Assembly: GCA_003446605.1 (NCBI GenBank)
Contig: DMDF01000062.1
Location: forward strand, 1 to 17,422
Source of the DNA: Anaerolineaceae bacterium
Lineage (GTDB): Bacteria > Chloroflexota > Anaerolineae > Anaerolineales > Anaerolineaceae
Length of the DNA stretch: 17,422 bases
Direction: 5' to 3'
Part shown: positions 7,095 through 13,998 of the stretch, in pieces
Layout: each line of letters begins with the position of its first letter
How positions within the stretch are numbered: the first letter of the stretch is position 1
Notes under the pieces: generated by a model
What the model was told of the DNA's origin: nothing
Databases searched by the model: none
Seen by the model: only the letters and a program-made list of their open reading frames with translations
Program-made: the position numbers and the translations under genes

Positions 7095-8509
7095 CAAATA
7101 CTAATACTCCGGATTGGGTAAGAAATGCAATTTTTTATCAAATTTTCCCCGATCGATTTTCAAATGGGGATACATCCAATGATCCTGCTGTTATAGCTTC
7201 ATGGGGTTCGAAACCAACAATTGATAATTATTTTGGTGGTGATTTAATTGGGATCACAAATCGATTGGATTATCTACAAGACCTAGGAATTAATGCACTC
7301 TATTTAACGCCAATTTTTAAAGCGCGATCCAATCATAAATATGATACCTACGATTATTTTAAAATTGATCCAAACTTTGGAAATGAACACGAATTTAAAA
7401 ATCTCGTAGAGGAAATTCACAAACGAGACATGCACATTGTTCTGGATGGTGTATTTAATCACTGCGGTTATGATTCTATTCTTTTTAATGATGTTAAAGA
7501 AAGAGGTAAAAATTCAAAATATTATTCTTGGTTTAATGTCTATTCTTATCCTATCGAAAAGAATGAAGTGAATTATCAATCTTGCGGTGGCACATGGTAT
7601 CTTCCGAAAATAAATACAGAAAACCCGGATGCAAGAAATTATTTACTTGATGTTGCCCAATACTGGATCAAAGAATATAAAATTGATGGCTGGCGTTTGG
7701 ATGTCCCTTGGAAGATACCCATCAGTTTTTGGCAACAATTTAGAGAAGAATTAAAGACAGAATTCCCAGATATTTATCTAGTTGGAGAAATTTGGCGGGA
7801 TCCTTCTATCTGGGTACAAGAGGATACTTTTGATGGAATCATGAATTATTCGCTTCGAAACTGTATCCTGGATTATTGTGTCTATGACAGGATGGATGCT
7901 GAAGATTTTAATTATGAGTTACAAATGCAATCCCGAGTTTTTGGAAATAATATTTACGGACAATTAAACCTATTAGGTAGTCATGACACCCCGAGGATTA
8001 TGACTGAATGCCATGAGGAAATTAATAGAATACAATTAGCTATCACGTTTTTATTGACCTATATTGGAGCGCCGATGATTTATTATGGCGATGAAATTGG
8101 TTTGACAGGAGAAAATGATCCAGACTGCCGTAAATGTATGCCGTGGGGGCATGAATGCGATTGGAATCTTTCAATTAGAAAATACTATAAAAAATTAATT
8201 CAAGCTCGCAAGGAACATGATGCACTTCGAAGAGGATCTTTTCTTCCCGTCTTTATTTTTAATGGAATTTATGCGTTCCAACGGAAATATTATGATGATA
8301 TCGTTTTGGTCGTCTTAAATCCCAGAAAAGCTTATCATGACATTAAAATACGCTACCAGGGAACGGATCTACCGGATAATATAATATGGTGTGATTTGAT
8401 AACGGGAGAAAAATATTATTCCAAAGATAAGCAAGTATATATTGAACATTTAGGCTCTACAAAAAGCCTTATACTATTTCCAATGGGAATACCCATAGAG
8501 GAAAACTAA
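7091..8509 (+). CDS. Intracellular GH13 glycosidase (neopullulanase / cyclomaltodextrinase type)
   Basis: Alpha-glucan-cleaving enzyme of glycoside hydrolase family 13, 472 residues. The four signature regions are present. Region I is DGVFNH with Asp119; region II is GWRLD with Asp204 as nucleophile; region III is VGEIW with Glu233 as acid/base; region IV is GSHD with His298 and Asp299. The segment LYLTPIFKARSNHKYDTYDY and the opening IFYQIFPDRFSNGD resemble the GH13_20 subfamily (neopullulanase, cyclomaltodextrinase, maltogenic amylase). The roughly 120-residue N-terminal CBM34 module common there is absent: the catalytic barrel starts at once. There is no signal peptide, so the enzyme acts in the cytoplasm on sugars delivered by the transporter. 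It overlaps the MalG-like gene by 4 bases and ends one base before the regulator. Exact specificity cannot be read from sequence. Confidence 0.9.
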   Translation: MTNTNTPDWVRNAIFYQIFPDRFSNGDTSNDPAVIASWGSKPTIDNYFGGDLIGITNRLDYLQDLGINALYLTPIFKARSNHKYDTYDYFKIDPNFGNEHEFKNLVEEIHKRDMHIVLDGVFNHCGYDSILFNDVKERGKNSKYYSWFNVYSYPIEKNEVNYQSCGGTWYLPKINTENPDARNYLLDVAQYWIKEYKIDGWRLDVPWKIPISFWQQFREELKTEFPDIYLVGEIWRDPSIWVQEDTFDGIMNYSLRNCILDYCVYDRMDAEDFNYELQMQSRVFGNNIYGQLNLLGSHDTPRIMTECHEEINRIQLAITFLLTYIGAPMIYYGDEIGLTGENDPDCRKCMPWGHECDWNLSIRKYYKKLIQARKEHDALRRGSFLPVFIFNGIYAFQRKYYDDIVLVVLNPRKAYHDIKIRYQGTDLPDNIIWCDLITGEKYYSKDKQVYIEHLGSTKSLILFPMGIPIEEN

Positions 8510-8510
8510 A

Positions 8511-9548
8511 ATGTCGCGAGTAACAATAAAGGATGTCGCGCAAAAGGCGGGTGTATCGATAACATCAGTATCTTTTGCTTACAATAATCCCAATCGTTTG
8601 CCCGAAGAGACTGTTCAAAAGATTCTTGAAGTAGCAGAAGAACTTGGTTATGTCCCGAATCCAATAGCTCGCAGCATGTTGACAGGACGTACCGGTGTGA
8701 TTGGAATTTTAGTTCCCCAACCAATCACGGAGATAATCCGTAATCCAATCATGGAGGAATTTATTGAAGGTGTAGCGGAAGTATGTTTACGAGAAGGATA
8801 TTCAATTCTGCTTGTGCCACCTTTTGAAGGAAGCGTAAAGAGGGCAGCTGCAAAAACGGCAGTGGACGGATTTATTACCCTGGGATTAGAGTTATATAAA
8901 TCAACTATTTTAATACTCCAGCAAAGAAAAGTACCTTTTGTAATTGTAGATACCGATTCGGTTGATGGTATTTCTTCAGTTAATATTACTGATAAAAAAG
9001 GGGCATATTCCATAATGAAATATGTGCTAGAGCAAGGACACCGAAGATTAGGAATTTTGGGTATTCGTTCTGGGAAGATGGGTAAATTCGAAGAATATAC
9101 GGGTACACTGCGAGGTAGAATTGATGGTTTTCAAGAAGCATTGAGTGAATATGGATTGTCCTTGAACGATCCAACTATTAAGTATCATGAGTGTTCAAGT
9201 ACAATGCGTGGGGGAGAAGAAGGATTTAATTACCTCTATTCTCAAGATATTTCCCTAACCTGTATAATTTCCATGAGTGATGTCATTGCATTTGGTGTAA
9301 TTCTAGCTGCAAATCAGAAAGGTCTTAAAATCCCCCGTGATGTGTCGGTGACCGGATTCGACGATGTTCCTTATGCGAAGATTTCTTGTCCTGCTTTAAC
9401 CACGATCTCTCAACCGCTAAGAGAGAAAGGGAAGGCTGCTGCTAATTTGTTGGTAGATCATCTCTGTGGGAAAACCGAAGTTACACAAAGAGTTTTTAAG
9501 ACTAAATTGGTTATACGAGATTCCGTAAAAGATTTAAGTTTAGAATAA
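8511..9548 (+). CDS. LacI-family transcriptional regulator of the sugar operon
   Basis: Ligand-responsive repressor of 345 residues. The N-terminal helix-turn-helix reads TIKDVAQKAGVSITSVSFAY (residues 5-24), followed by a hinge helix (NPIARSMLTGRT) and a periplasmic-binding-protein-like sensor domain from about residue 60. Typical late features are SMSDVIAFGVILAA, VSVTGFDDVPYAK and LTTISQPLREKG. It lies one base after the GH13 stop, so it is the last gene of the operon it probably controls. The likely targets are the tandem operator sequences at 3830-3863, which would make the circuit autoregulated. Inducer identity (a maltooligosaccharide or similar) is inferred from the neighbours. Confidence 0.95.
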   Translation: MSRVTIKDVAQKAGVSITSVSFAYNNPNRLPEETVQKILEVAEELGYVPNPIARSMLTGRTGVIGILVPQPITEIIRNPIMEEFIEGVAEVCLREGYSILLVPPFEGSVKRAAAKTAVDGFITLGLELYKSTILILQQRKVPFVIVDTDSVDGISSVNITDKKGAYSIMKYVLEQGHRRLGILGIRSGKMGKFEEYTGTLRGRIDGFQEALSEYGLSLNDPTIKYHECSSTMRGGEEGFNYLYSQDISLTCIISMSDVIAFGVILAANQKGLKIPRDVSVTGFDDVPYAKISCPALTTISQPLREKGKAAANLLVDHLCGKTEVTQRVFKTKLVIRDSVKDLSLE

Positions 9549-9669
9549 ACATGTATTAATAATCTGAGCAATAATAGTAGGATTTGTGCAAGAGATAAGG
9601 CTTGTAAGGATCGATTAATCAATTAATGTGATCTACTGTGGAGCACGAAATATACAGCATTCCTTCAAC

Positions 9670-9689
9670 ATCTCTACTCATCTCTACTC
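9670..9689 (+). repeat. Perfect 10-base tandem duplication
   Basis: ATCTCTACTC occurs twice in a row (9670-9679 and 9680-9689), ending six bases before the -35 box of the rplU promoter. It may be a replication-slippage duplication or an upstream regulatory element; nothing else supports either reading. Confidence 0.5.
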
Positions 9690-9695
9690 TTCAGG

Positions 9696-9724
9696 TTGAC
9701 ATGTAGAATAAGCGAATGTATAAT
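9696..9724 (+). promoter_or_regulatory. Consensus sigma-70-type promoter of the rplU-rpmA-rpmE operon
   Basis: A perfect -35 TTGACA (9696-9701) and a perfect -10 TATAAT (9719-9724) are separated by 17 bases, the ideal spacing. Transcription should start near 9731, giving a leader of about 108 bases before rplU. Such a strong promoter suits a ribosomal-protein operon. Confidence 0.85.
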
Positions 9725-9730
9725 TCTCCA

Positions 9731-9838
9731 GCTTGCCCCGGAAAGAAGTGGGGTAAATTCATGTATCCCCAACTTCCCCGCTGTTGGGCGTGTAGAGCGC
9801 GCATGAAGCGGTGAAGTGAAGGTTGAGGAGCGAAAATA
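9731..9838 (+). promoter_or_regulatory. Structured 5' leader of rplU (candidate autoregulatory leader)
   Basis: The leader can fold into two adjacent hairpins just ahead of the ribosome-binding site. Hairpin A pairs GAAGT-GGGG (9745-9753) with CCCC-ACTTC (9767-9776), with A9771 bulged. Hairpin B has an outer stem CCGCT (9778-9782) with AGCGG (9807-9811) and an inner stem GCGTG (9788-9792) with CGCGC (9798-9802). A CCCC run at 9736-9739 can compete for the GGGG of hairpin A, so an alternative fold exists. GAGGAG at 9825-9830 is the rplU ribosome-binding site. L21 leaders that bind their own protein are known in Bacillota; equivalence here is unproven. Confidence 0.4.
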
Positions 9839-10438
9839 ATGTTATATGCAATATTTGAAAGTGGTGGGAAGCAGTTCAAAGCTACTGAAGGTGCTTATGT
9901 AGAAGTGGATCACCTTCCCGCTGAAGTAGGTAAGAAGATTTCCCTCGATAAAGTCCTTCTCCTGGTAAACGAAAAAGACACACAGGTTGGAACACCTTTC
10001 ATCAAAGGGGCATCGGTTGATGCAACTGTGATCTCGCATTTCAAGGCAAAAAAGATCATTGTCTTCAAGTACCGGGCGAAAGAACGCTATCGTGTAAAAA
10101 CAGGGCATCGCCAACAATATACACGCCTGATGGTGGATTCGATCGCCTTTACCGGGAAGGCAAAGGCTGTGGAAGTTGAAAAACCTGTTGAGAAGGTTGA
10201 GGAAAAGAAACCTGCAGCAAAGCCCAGCGCTTCTGCGAAGGCTACAACTGCCAAGAAAACAACCAGCACAACCAAGCCGGCTGCATCTGCCAAGAAAACA
10301 ACTAGCACTGCGAAGACGGCTGCAACCAAAACAAAGACCAGTGCTGCAAAATCAACAACTGCAAAAAAGACAACCAGTTCTGCTGCTAAAACGACTGCAA
10401 AACCTAAACCAGCAGCCAAGACTGATAAGAAAAAGTAA
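9839..10438 (+). CDS. rplU: 50S ribosomal protein L21 with long basic C-terminal tail
   Basis: L21 binds 23S rRNA and helps assemble the large subunit. Residues 1-104 are a complete L21 domain: it opens YAIFESGGKQFKA, continues with VGTPFIKGASVDA, and has the RNA-binding KYRAKERYRVKTGHRQQYTRL. Normal L21 ends about here. Residues 105-199 are an added low-complexity tail of Ala, Lys and Thr with recurring AKKTTS-like units and a short Glu/Lys/Pro-rich start (VEKPVEKVEEKK). It resembles histone-H1-like or mycobacterial HU tails and is probably disordered and strongly basic. The ribosome-binding site GAGGAG sits 8 bases before ATG 9839. rplU-rpmA-rpmE follow one another with short gaps. Confidence 0.97.
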   Translation: MLYAIFESGGKQFKATEGAYVEVDHLPAEVGKKISLDKVLLLVNEKDTQVGTPFIKGASVDATVISHFKAKKIIVFKYRAKERYRVKTGHRQQYTRLMVDSIAFTGKAKAVEVEKPVEKVEEKKPAAKPSASAKATTAKKTTSTTKPAASAKKTTSTAKTAATKTKTSAAKSTTAKKTTSSAAKTTAKPKPAAKTDKKK

Positions 10439-10461
10439 GAAAAGCAGGAAGGAAGTGAATT

Positions 10462-10719
10462 ATGGCTCATAAAAAAGGTGGCGGTTCCTCACGAAATGGT
10501 CGTGATAGCAAATCAAAACGCCTGGGTGTGAAACGGTACGGTGGTGAACAGGTGATTCCAGGGAATATCCTTGTTCGACAGCGTGGGACGAAAATTAAAC
10601 CAGGTGATAATGTTGGATTGGGCAAGGATTATACGATCTTCTCAACAATTGAAGGCAAGGTCGTTTATGACACGCTTCCCAATGGGCAGAAAAAAGTAAG
10701 CGTATTTCCCAACGAGTAA
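10462..10719 (+). CDS. rpmA: 50S ribosomal protein L27
   Basis: L27 sits near the peptidyl-transferase centre of the large subunit, where its N-terminus reaches toward tRNA. The 85-residue product is full length. The family signature AHKKGGGSSRNGRDSKSKRL is at the N-terminus, followed by GVKRYGGEQVIPGNILVRQR and the late GKDYTIFSTIEGKV. The mature-type start MAHKKGG is encoded directly, so there is no cleavable N-terminal extension of the kind found in Bacillota. It is preceded by an AAGGAAG ribosome-binding site, 23 bases after the rplU stop. Confidence 0.98.
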   Translation: MAHKKGGGSSRNGRDSKSKRLGVKRYGGEQVIPGNILVRQRGTKIKPGDNVGLGKDYTIFSTIEGKVVYDTLPNGQKKVSVFPNE

Positions 10720-10753
10720 TCGCTGGATGAAAGATATGGAATGAGGAAAAACC

Positions 10754-11230
10754 ATGAAAAAAGACATCCATCCCAAATGGTATCCTGAAGCAACTGTGAC
10801 TTGTGCTTGCGGGAACACCTGGAAGACAGGTTCCACCAAACCAGAAATTCGCACAGAAGTATGTTCGAATTGCCATCCCTTCTTCACGGGGGAACAGGCT
10901 CGTTTGATCGATATCGAAGGTCAAGTTGATCGCTTTTACAAGAAGCTTCAAGCTCGCCAGGAATATTTGGAAGAAAAAGAACAGCAAGCTGCTGAAAAGG
11001 TATCGCCCACTCGACCGATTGCAGAACTTGAAATTGGTAAACGTGCAACCGATGCCCTGGCAGAAGCCGGAATTAATAATGTCGGTGACTTGTTGGTAAA
11101 ATTGGAAGCAGGTGAAGGACCAATCCTTGAAATTCCCAATATTGGTCGCAAGACTCTAATCGATATCAAAAAGAAGCTGCGCCAGTTTGGGTATACCATC
11201 CCGGAAGCGGCGGAAGAAATAACCGTCTAA
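10754..11230 (+). CDS. rpmE: Ribosomal protein L31 fused to an RNA polymerase alphaCTD-like domain
   Basis: Residues 1 to about 70 are zinc-type L31: MKKDIHPKWYPEATVTC..., with the four metal ligands Cys17, Cys19, Cys37 and Cys40, then HPFFTG and VDRFYKK. A charged linker (about 66-84) leads to an unusual second domain (85-150). It aligns by eye with the C-terminal domain of RNA polymerase alpha: PIAELEIGKRATDALAEAGI, VGDLL, then IPNIGRKTLIDIKKKL. Compared with E. coli alpha, Arg97 matches DNA-contacting Arg265, Gly131 matches Gly296 and Lys133 matches Lys298, while Asn268 is replaced by Asp100. Normal L31 is about 70 residues, so this 158-residue form is more than doubled. GAGG lies upstream of ATG 10754, 34 bases after rpmA. 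Both halves lie in one uninterrupted frame. Confidence 0.93.
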   Translation: MKKDIHPKWYPEATVTCACGNTWKTGSTKPEIRTEVCSNCHPFFTGEQARLIDIEGQVDRFYKKLQARQEYLEEKEQQAAEKVSPTRPIAELEIGKRATDALAEAGINNVGDLLVKLEAGEGPILEIPNIGRKTLIDIKKKLRQFGYTIPEAAEEITV

Positions 11231-11248
11231 AAAACTTACAACCAAGGA

Positions 11249-11280
11249 GGAGCAGACGGCATACCATCTGCTCCTTTTGT
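11249..11280 (+). terminator. Rho-independent terminator of the rplU operon
   Basis: GGAGCAGA (11249-11256) pairs perfectly with TCTGCTCC (11267-11274). After one mismatch the stem continues with GG (11258-11259) and CC (11264-11265) around a CATA loop. TTTTGTGTTT follows. This is the clearest intrinsic terminator in the window, 18 bases after the rpmE stop. Confidence 0.88.
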
Positions 11281-11354
11281 GTTTAAATAATCAGGACTGG
11301 TGAGATATTGTAAAATCAATGTTAAAGTATTTTGATAACAAAGAGAGGTGAAGG

Positions 11355-11927
11355 ATGGATCAAAATTCCGGTTGGATCGAGGTGGTATGCGGTTCCATGT
11401 TTAGTGGTAAGACGGAAGAGATGATCAGACGGCTGCGGCGGGCTGTCATTGCAAAACAGAAAGTACAGGTCTTTAAACCGAAGATCGATAACCGCTATGA
11501 CGAACAAAAGGTTACATCCCATGCCGGGTTGGATTATGAAGCGATTCCCATCAATTCGTCTGATGAATTGTTGAAGAATTTAAAGGATGATACAACGGTG
11601 GTAGGCATTGATGAGGTGCAATTCTTGGATGAAGGCATCATATCCGTGATCGAAGAGATGGCTGAAAGAGGTATCAGGGTGATCGCAACTGGTCTGGATA
11701 TGGATTTCCGTGGTGAACCATTTGGTTGTATCCCTGCCTTGATGGCAAAAGCAGAAAAGGTGGATAAAGTCCAGGCGATTTGTATGGTATGTGGCGAACC
11801 TGCCAGCAGAACACAGCGGTTGGTGGATGGGAAACCGGCACATTATCATGACCCGGTTGTGATCGTTGGCGCAGCGGAAATGTACGAGGCACGCTGTAGA
11901 AAGCATCATGTGGTGCCCAGGAGCTGA
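11355..11927 (+). CDS. tdk: Thymidine kinase (TK1 type)
   Basis: Phosphorylates thymidine to dTMP with ATP in pyrimidine salvage. The 190-residue product has the P-loop GSMFSGKT (13-20), the DEVQF motif (86-90) with Glu87 as presumed catalytic base, and the zinc site formed by Cys143, Cys146, Cys181 and His184. The substrate lasso near the C-terminus is intact. ATG 11355 follows an AGGTGAAGG ribosome-binding site. It is the first of five tightly packed genes after the rplU terminator. A promoter must lie in 11281-11345; TTGTAA at 11308 with a poor -10 near 11332 is the best I see and is not convincing. Confidence 0.96.
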   Translation: MDQNSGWIEVVCGSMFSGKTEEMIRRLRRAVIAKQKVQVFKPKIDNRYDEQKVTSHAGLDYEAIPINSSDELLKNLKDDTTVVGIDEVQFLDEGIISVIEEMAERGIRVIATGLDMDFRGEPFGCIPALMAKAEKVDKVQAICMVCGEPASRTQRLVDGKPAHYHDPVVIVGAAEMYEARCRKHHVVPRS

Positions 11928-11932
11928 AGACT

Positions 11933-12487
11933 ATGATGGATTATCGATATTATCTGAAAGAAGTGCTGATCAGCGAAGAGCAGCTGCAGCAACGTATTGT
12001 TGAAATTGGGGCACAAATCAGTAAGGATTATTCCAATTCAGATTCTTTGTTATTGATCTGCATCTTACGCGGAGGTGTGCTCTTTTTAACCGACCTGATG
12101 CGCCATATTACCATTCCCCATGCGATTGATTTCATGGCAGTTTCATCGTATGGTATGGGAGGGCGTGAATCACAAGGCGCTGTGCGCATTAAAATGGACC
12201 TGATGACTGACATTCGCGACCGCGATGTATTGATCGTGGAAGATATTGTGGATAGCGGGCATACCCTTTCTTCTGTTATGCAGCTGCTTTCAACTAGAAA
12301 GCCTGCCAGTTTGAATATCTGCACCTTGCTGGATAAAGAAGAACGACGCGAGGTGGAAGTCCCCATCCGCTATCGCGGTTTTGCCATCCCCAATAAATTC
12401 GTGTTTGGCTATGGACTGGATCTGGATGAATTGTTCCGGAATCTACCTTTTGTGGGTGTTGTTGATCTTGAGAAATATGACGCTTGA
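11933..12487 (+). CDS. hpt: Hypoxanthine phosphoribosyltransferase
   Basis: Converts hypoxanthine (and usually guanine) plus PRPP into IMP or GMP in purine salvage; cytoplasmic. The 184-residue product has the phosphoribosyltransferase motif VEDIVDSGHTL (102-112), the LRGG pyrophosphate loop (45-48) and the SSYG flexible-loop motif (71-74), followed by VFGYGLDLDELFRNLPFVG, all typical of the bacterial Hpt group. GGAG at 11920-11923 precedes two adjacent ATG codons (11933, 11936). It lies 5 bases after tdk, so purine and pyrimidine salvage are made together. Confidence 0.96.
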   Translation: MMDYRYYLKEVLISEEQLQQRIVEIGAQISKDYSNSDSLLLICILRGGVLFLTDLMRHITIPHAIDFMAVSSYGMGGRESQGAVRIKMDLMTDIRDRDVLIVEDIVDSGHTLSSVMQLLSTRKPASLNICTLLDKEERREVEVPIRYRGFAIPNKFVFGYGLDLDELFRNLPFVGVVDLEKYDA

Positions 12488-13995
12488 CCAAAATGATGTA
12501 CGCTAGTTTTCAGGAAAACAAGCTGGCAAAGCTTGTTTTCCCCTTCCTGTTATCTTTGGATCAGGGTCCCATCTACCTGGTGGGGGGATCGGTGCGCGAT
12601 GCTATTCTGGAAATACCTTCCCATGACCTCGATTTCATTGTGACGGGGGATGTATTCTCCATCGCTCGGAAACTGGCTGATTTTGTCCATGGTGCATTTT
12701 ACATTCTTGATAAAGAACGCAGCTATGCACGGGTGATTTTTATAGATGAAGATGGAGTGCGCAATTACTTCGATTTCGCTCCGGTTTACCAGAACGATCT
12801 GGAAACGGACCTGCGCTCTCGGGATTTCAGTATGAATGCCATCGCCTGGGATATTGCATCTCCTTTTGACGTATTCATTGATCCATGTTGCGGAGGCTCG
12901 GATCTGCAGAAAAAGATATTACGCCCGTGTTCCCCCAGCTCTTTTCTGGATGATCCTGTGCGGGTGATCCGTAGTGTTCGGTTTGCGGTTGGGTATGGCT
13001 TGGGGATACCTGATGAGGTGAAATGTTGGATTACGGATGCAAAATCTGGTCTTGAAACCATTTCTGCGGAGCGCAAGCGCGATGAACTTTTTAAAATATT
13101 AGAAAACCATCACACTACTCTGGCAATGGAGATGTTGCGAGAGCTGGATCTGCTCCCGTCACTTCTCCCCGAAGCAGCCAGGTTAGTGGAATTTACTCAA
13201 AATGGTCCGCACATATTTGATGGCTGGCAGCATACCCTGCATGCTATGAATTATTGCGAAGCAATGGTTGATCATATCGAAGACAATGGACATGTGGGCG
13301 AATTCCCGGAAGCTTTGCAAGATGTTTTCCGTCTGATAGATGATTGGAAACCGGGATTGGAATCTATATTCAAAACAGACTTTTCCGGGGAACGATCTCA
13401 ACGAGCGCTGTTTCTTTTTGCCGCCTTGCATCATGATATTGGAAAACCGATGGATAACATTGTCATGGTCAATGGAAGGAAGAAATATCCCCATCATGCC
13501 CGACTGGGCGCTGGTGCCATTGAAAATCGCGCCAGGCTGCTAGCGCTCAGCCGAATGGAAATTCAATGGTTGAAACGATTTATAGCTTCTCACATGCTTC
13601 TGCATGATGTAATAATAACGGATGACAAAGTTGAGCAGAACAGGCAATTATATCAATTTTTCAAACATGCCACGCAAACTAGCCCGCTGGTGGCGCTCTT
13701 CTCTCTTGCAGACCTTTTAGCGACCTATGGGGATGCGATTCCGGCAGAACGCTGGCAATTAGGGTTGACCCGCTGCCAGTTGGTTCTGGCTGGCTGGTTC
13801 GAACAATTTGATGTTCTGGTGGAACCGCAGTTATTTCTCAATGGAGATGATCTTCAAATTGAATTCGGGATGGAACCCGGTAGGAATATGGGGTCTCTTA
13901 TTGAGAGAATGCGAGAAGCACAAGCTGCCGGTGTGATTCACTCAAAGGATGAAGCGCAAGCGTGGGTAAAAAAAACACTGGATCGAAAGGAGTAA
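12484..13995 (+). CDS. tRNA nucleotidyltransferase (CCA-adding / poly(A) polymerase family) with HD domain
   Basis: Class II tRNA nucleotidyltransferase family, which adds or repairs the 3' CCA of tRNA (or only part of it) using CTP and ATP; some relatives are poly(A) polymerases. In the 503-residue product, the head domain has YLVGGSVRD (31-39), the catalytic HDLDF with Asp48 and Asp50, and RDFSMNA (113-119). The neck has DDPVRVIRSVRFA. The C-terminal half carries an HD phosphohydrolase-like domain with GWQH (247-250), ALHHDIGKP (314-322) and HHARLGA (337-343). A TTG start at 12484 overlaps the hpt stop (TTGA), which would couple translation; ATG 12493 is the main alternative, and neither has a strong ribosome-binding site. 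CCA-adding, A-adding and poly(A) activities cannot be told apart here. Confidence 0.92.
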   Translation: MTKMMYASFQENKLAKLVFPFLLSLDQGPIYLVGGSVRDAILEIPSHDLDFIVTGDVFSIARKLADFVHGAFYILDKERSYARVIFIDEDGVRNYFDFAPVYQNDLETDLRSRDFSMNAIAWDIASPFDVFIDPCCGGSDLQKKILRPCSPSSFLDDPVRVIRSVRFAVGYGLGIPDEVKCWITDAKSGLETISAERKRDELFKILENHHTTLAMEMLRELDLLPSLLPEAARLVEFTQNGPHIFDGWQHTLHAMNYCEAMVDHIEDNGHVGEFPEALQDVFRLIDDWKPGLESIFKTDFSGERSQRALFLFAALHHDIGKPMDNIVMVNGRKKYPHHARLGAGAIENRARLLALSRMEIQWLKRFIASHMLLHDVIITDDKVEQNRQLYQFFKHATQTSPLVALFSLADLLATYGDAIPAERWQLGLTRCQLVLAGWFEQFDVLVEPQLFLNGDDLQIEFGMEPGRNMGSLIERMREAQAAGVIHSKDEAQAWVKKTLDRKE

Positions 13996-13998
13996 TGC

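Noticed and set aside
9609..9633. Imperfect inverted repeat with ATTAAT arms flanked by GATC after the LacI gene
   Set aside because: No T-run for a terminator, unlike the operator sequence at 3830-3863, and arms are simple AT words expected by chance.
10087..10470. 127-codon minus-strand frame rich in Ala/Val/Phe opposite the L21 tail
   Set aside because: It is the antisense shadow of the Lys/Ala/Thr-rich tail codons; the L21 frame is certain and no ribosome-binding site supports the other strand.
10176..10472. 98-codon + strand frame rich in Leu/Arg/Gln overlapping rplU
   Set aside because: An out-of-frame reading of the same low-complexity tail; it would run through the rplU stop and into the start of rpmA.
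11244..11250. AAGGAGG Shine-Dalgarno-like run after rpmE
   Set aside because: It is the left arm of the intrinsic terminator hairpin and no start codon or gene follows.
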